From: Methanolobus sp.
GTDB taxonomy: Archaea; Halobacteriota; Methanosarcinia; Methanosarcinales; Methanosarcinaceae
Reading direction: 5' to 3'
Assembly: GCA_029762595.1 (NCBI GenBank)
Contig: JARVGJ010000024.1
Span: forward strand, 1-35,035
Length of the DNA stretch: 35,035 nucleotides
Position 1 is the stretch's first letter. Each line of letters opens with the position of its first letter. The position numbers were made by a program, and so were the translations under genes. Of this stretch, positions 34,807 through 35,035 are shown one piece after another. Under the pieces are notes generated by a model that did not search any database, had not been told where the DNA came from, and saw only the letters and a program-made list of their open reading frames with translations.

Positions 34807-34815
34807 TTTATATAC
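34807..34815 (+). promoter_or_regulatory. Transposase promoter (TATA box)
   Basis: TTTATATAC fits the archaeal TATA box; transcription would start near 34838, followed by the AGGGG ribosome binding site (34841-34845). Confidence 0.5.
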
Positions 34816-34851
34816 TCTGCTACATTTCTTTTATTGTCTGAGGGGACAATA

Positions 34852-35035
34852 ATGGTAAACGATCCACAAATAATTGAGAAAAACCTTTGTGATATTTTTT
34901 CTCCTGATTGGCTACGCCAAACAGCTAATGAAACAGGTCTTGTAAAAAGGGAACGAAAAATCGATCCTGTGATAATGTTCTGGGTTCTGACCCTGGGTTT
35001 TGGTGTTCGTCTTCAGCACACCTTAGCTAGCCTTA
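34852..35035 (+). CDS. IS4-family transposase, N-terminal part
   Basis: ATG at 34852, open to the window edge (61 residues visible). The N-terminus, with FSPDWLRQTANETGLVKRE and then KIDPVIMFWVLTLGFG, resembles the N-terminal domain of IS4-group (ISH8-like) transposases of archaea. The DDE catalytic residues lie beyond the window. AGGGG is seven bases upstream. Confidence 0.8.
   Translation, partial: MVNDPQIIEKNLCDIFSPDWLRQTANETGLVKRERKIDPVIMFWVLTLGFGVRLQHTLASL

Larger units (their letters stand above)
34714..35035 (+). mobile_element. IS4-family insertion sequence, left end
   Basis: From about 34714 the antiporter homology ends; an A/T-rich stretch with its own promoter and a transposase gene follows. 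The exact left inverted repeat cannot be fixed because the right end is outside the window; it should begin close to CATGTGTCATCGG (34714-34726). Confidence 0.7.

Noticed and set aside
34714-34851. Natural stop of a short antiporter
   Set aside because: CPA2 antiporters do not end in the middle of the GYPLRT...GL helix, and the following sequence carries a transposase with its own promoter, so truncation by insertion is the better explanation.

Overview
The window is from a methanogenic archaeon that respires with methanophenazine, most likely a member of the Methanosarcinaceae. The reasons are a complete fpo operon (membrane-bound F420H2 dehydrogenase), genes for coenzyme F420 and methanofuran synthesis, archaeal TATA/BRE-type promoters, an archaeal EF-1 beta and a bacterial-type DnaK/DnaJ/GrpE set. 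Base composition is moderately AT-rich. I cannot name the genus with confidence; Methanolobus or Methanococcoides would fit. LAYOUT. 1-396: 3' end of a pyruvate:ferredoxin oxidoreductase beta subunit (+) with a strong terminator. 512-10742: fpo operon on the minus strand, transcribed A-B-C-D-H-I-J(N)-J(C)-K-L-M-N-O from a TATA box near 10788; fpoJ is split in two. The F420H2-oxidising subunit FpoF is not in the window. 11007-12514 (-): a zinc-ribbon protein of unknown function, an unrecognised small protein and an Lrp/AsnC regulator. 12701-18792 (+): a 51-aa ferredoxin coupled to a CrtI-like flavoenzyme, then cofG, cofH, an internally deleted second cofH and cofC (F420 synthesis), then a 2[4Fe-4S] ferredoxin coupled to a geranylgeranyl reductase (membrane lipid saturation). 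18914-21700 (-): trkH and trkA (K+ uptake). 21884-25772 (-): dnaJ, dnaK and grpE, each with its own upstream gap. 25928-27325 (-): a four-helix membrane protein and a FilR1-type winged-helix regulator. 27613-27884 (-): two coupled micro-proteins of 47 and 41 aa with zinc-ribbon cysteines. 28298-30901 (+): mfnD, mfnF and mfnE (methanofuran synthesis). 31002-31449 (+): a small four-CxxC zinc protein and aEF-1 beta, followed by tRNA-Ala(CGC). 31670-32229 (+): a probable structured RNA leader of about 290 nt in front of an RGG/CxxC protein. 32345-33106 (-): a winged-helix regulator that looks leaderless. 33313-33552 (+): an MTH865-family protein. 33715-34737 (+): a Kef-type antiporter cut short by an IS4-family element that runs off the right edge. 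HOW THE GENES FIT TOGETHER. Much of the window serves F420-based energy conservation. cofG/H/C make the deazaflavin and its lactyl-phospho side-chain donor, Fpo oxidises F420H2 and pumps protons, and mfn genes supply the C1 carrier of methanogenesis. Two separate ferredoxin-flavoenzyme pairs flank the cof genes. The most unusual items are the radical-SAM-less mini-cofH kept inside the coupled cof operon, the coupled zinc micro-proteins, the structured leader of the RGG protein, the IS-broken antiporter, and a repeated pattern of perfect hairpins wrapped around stop codons.
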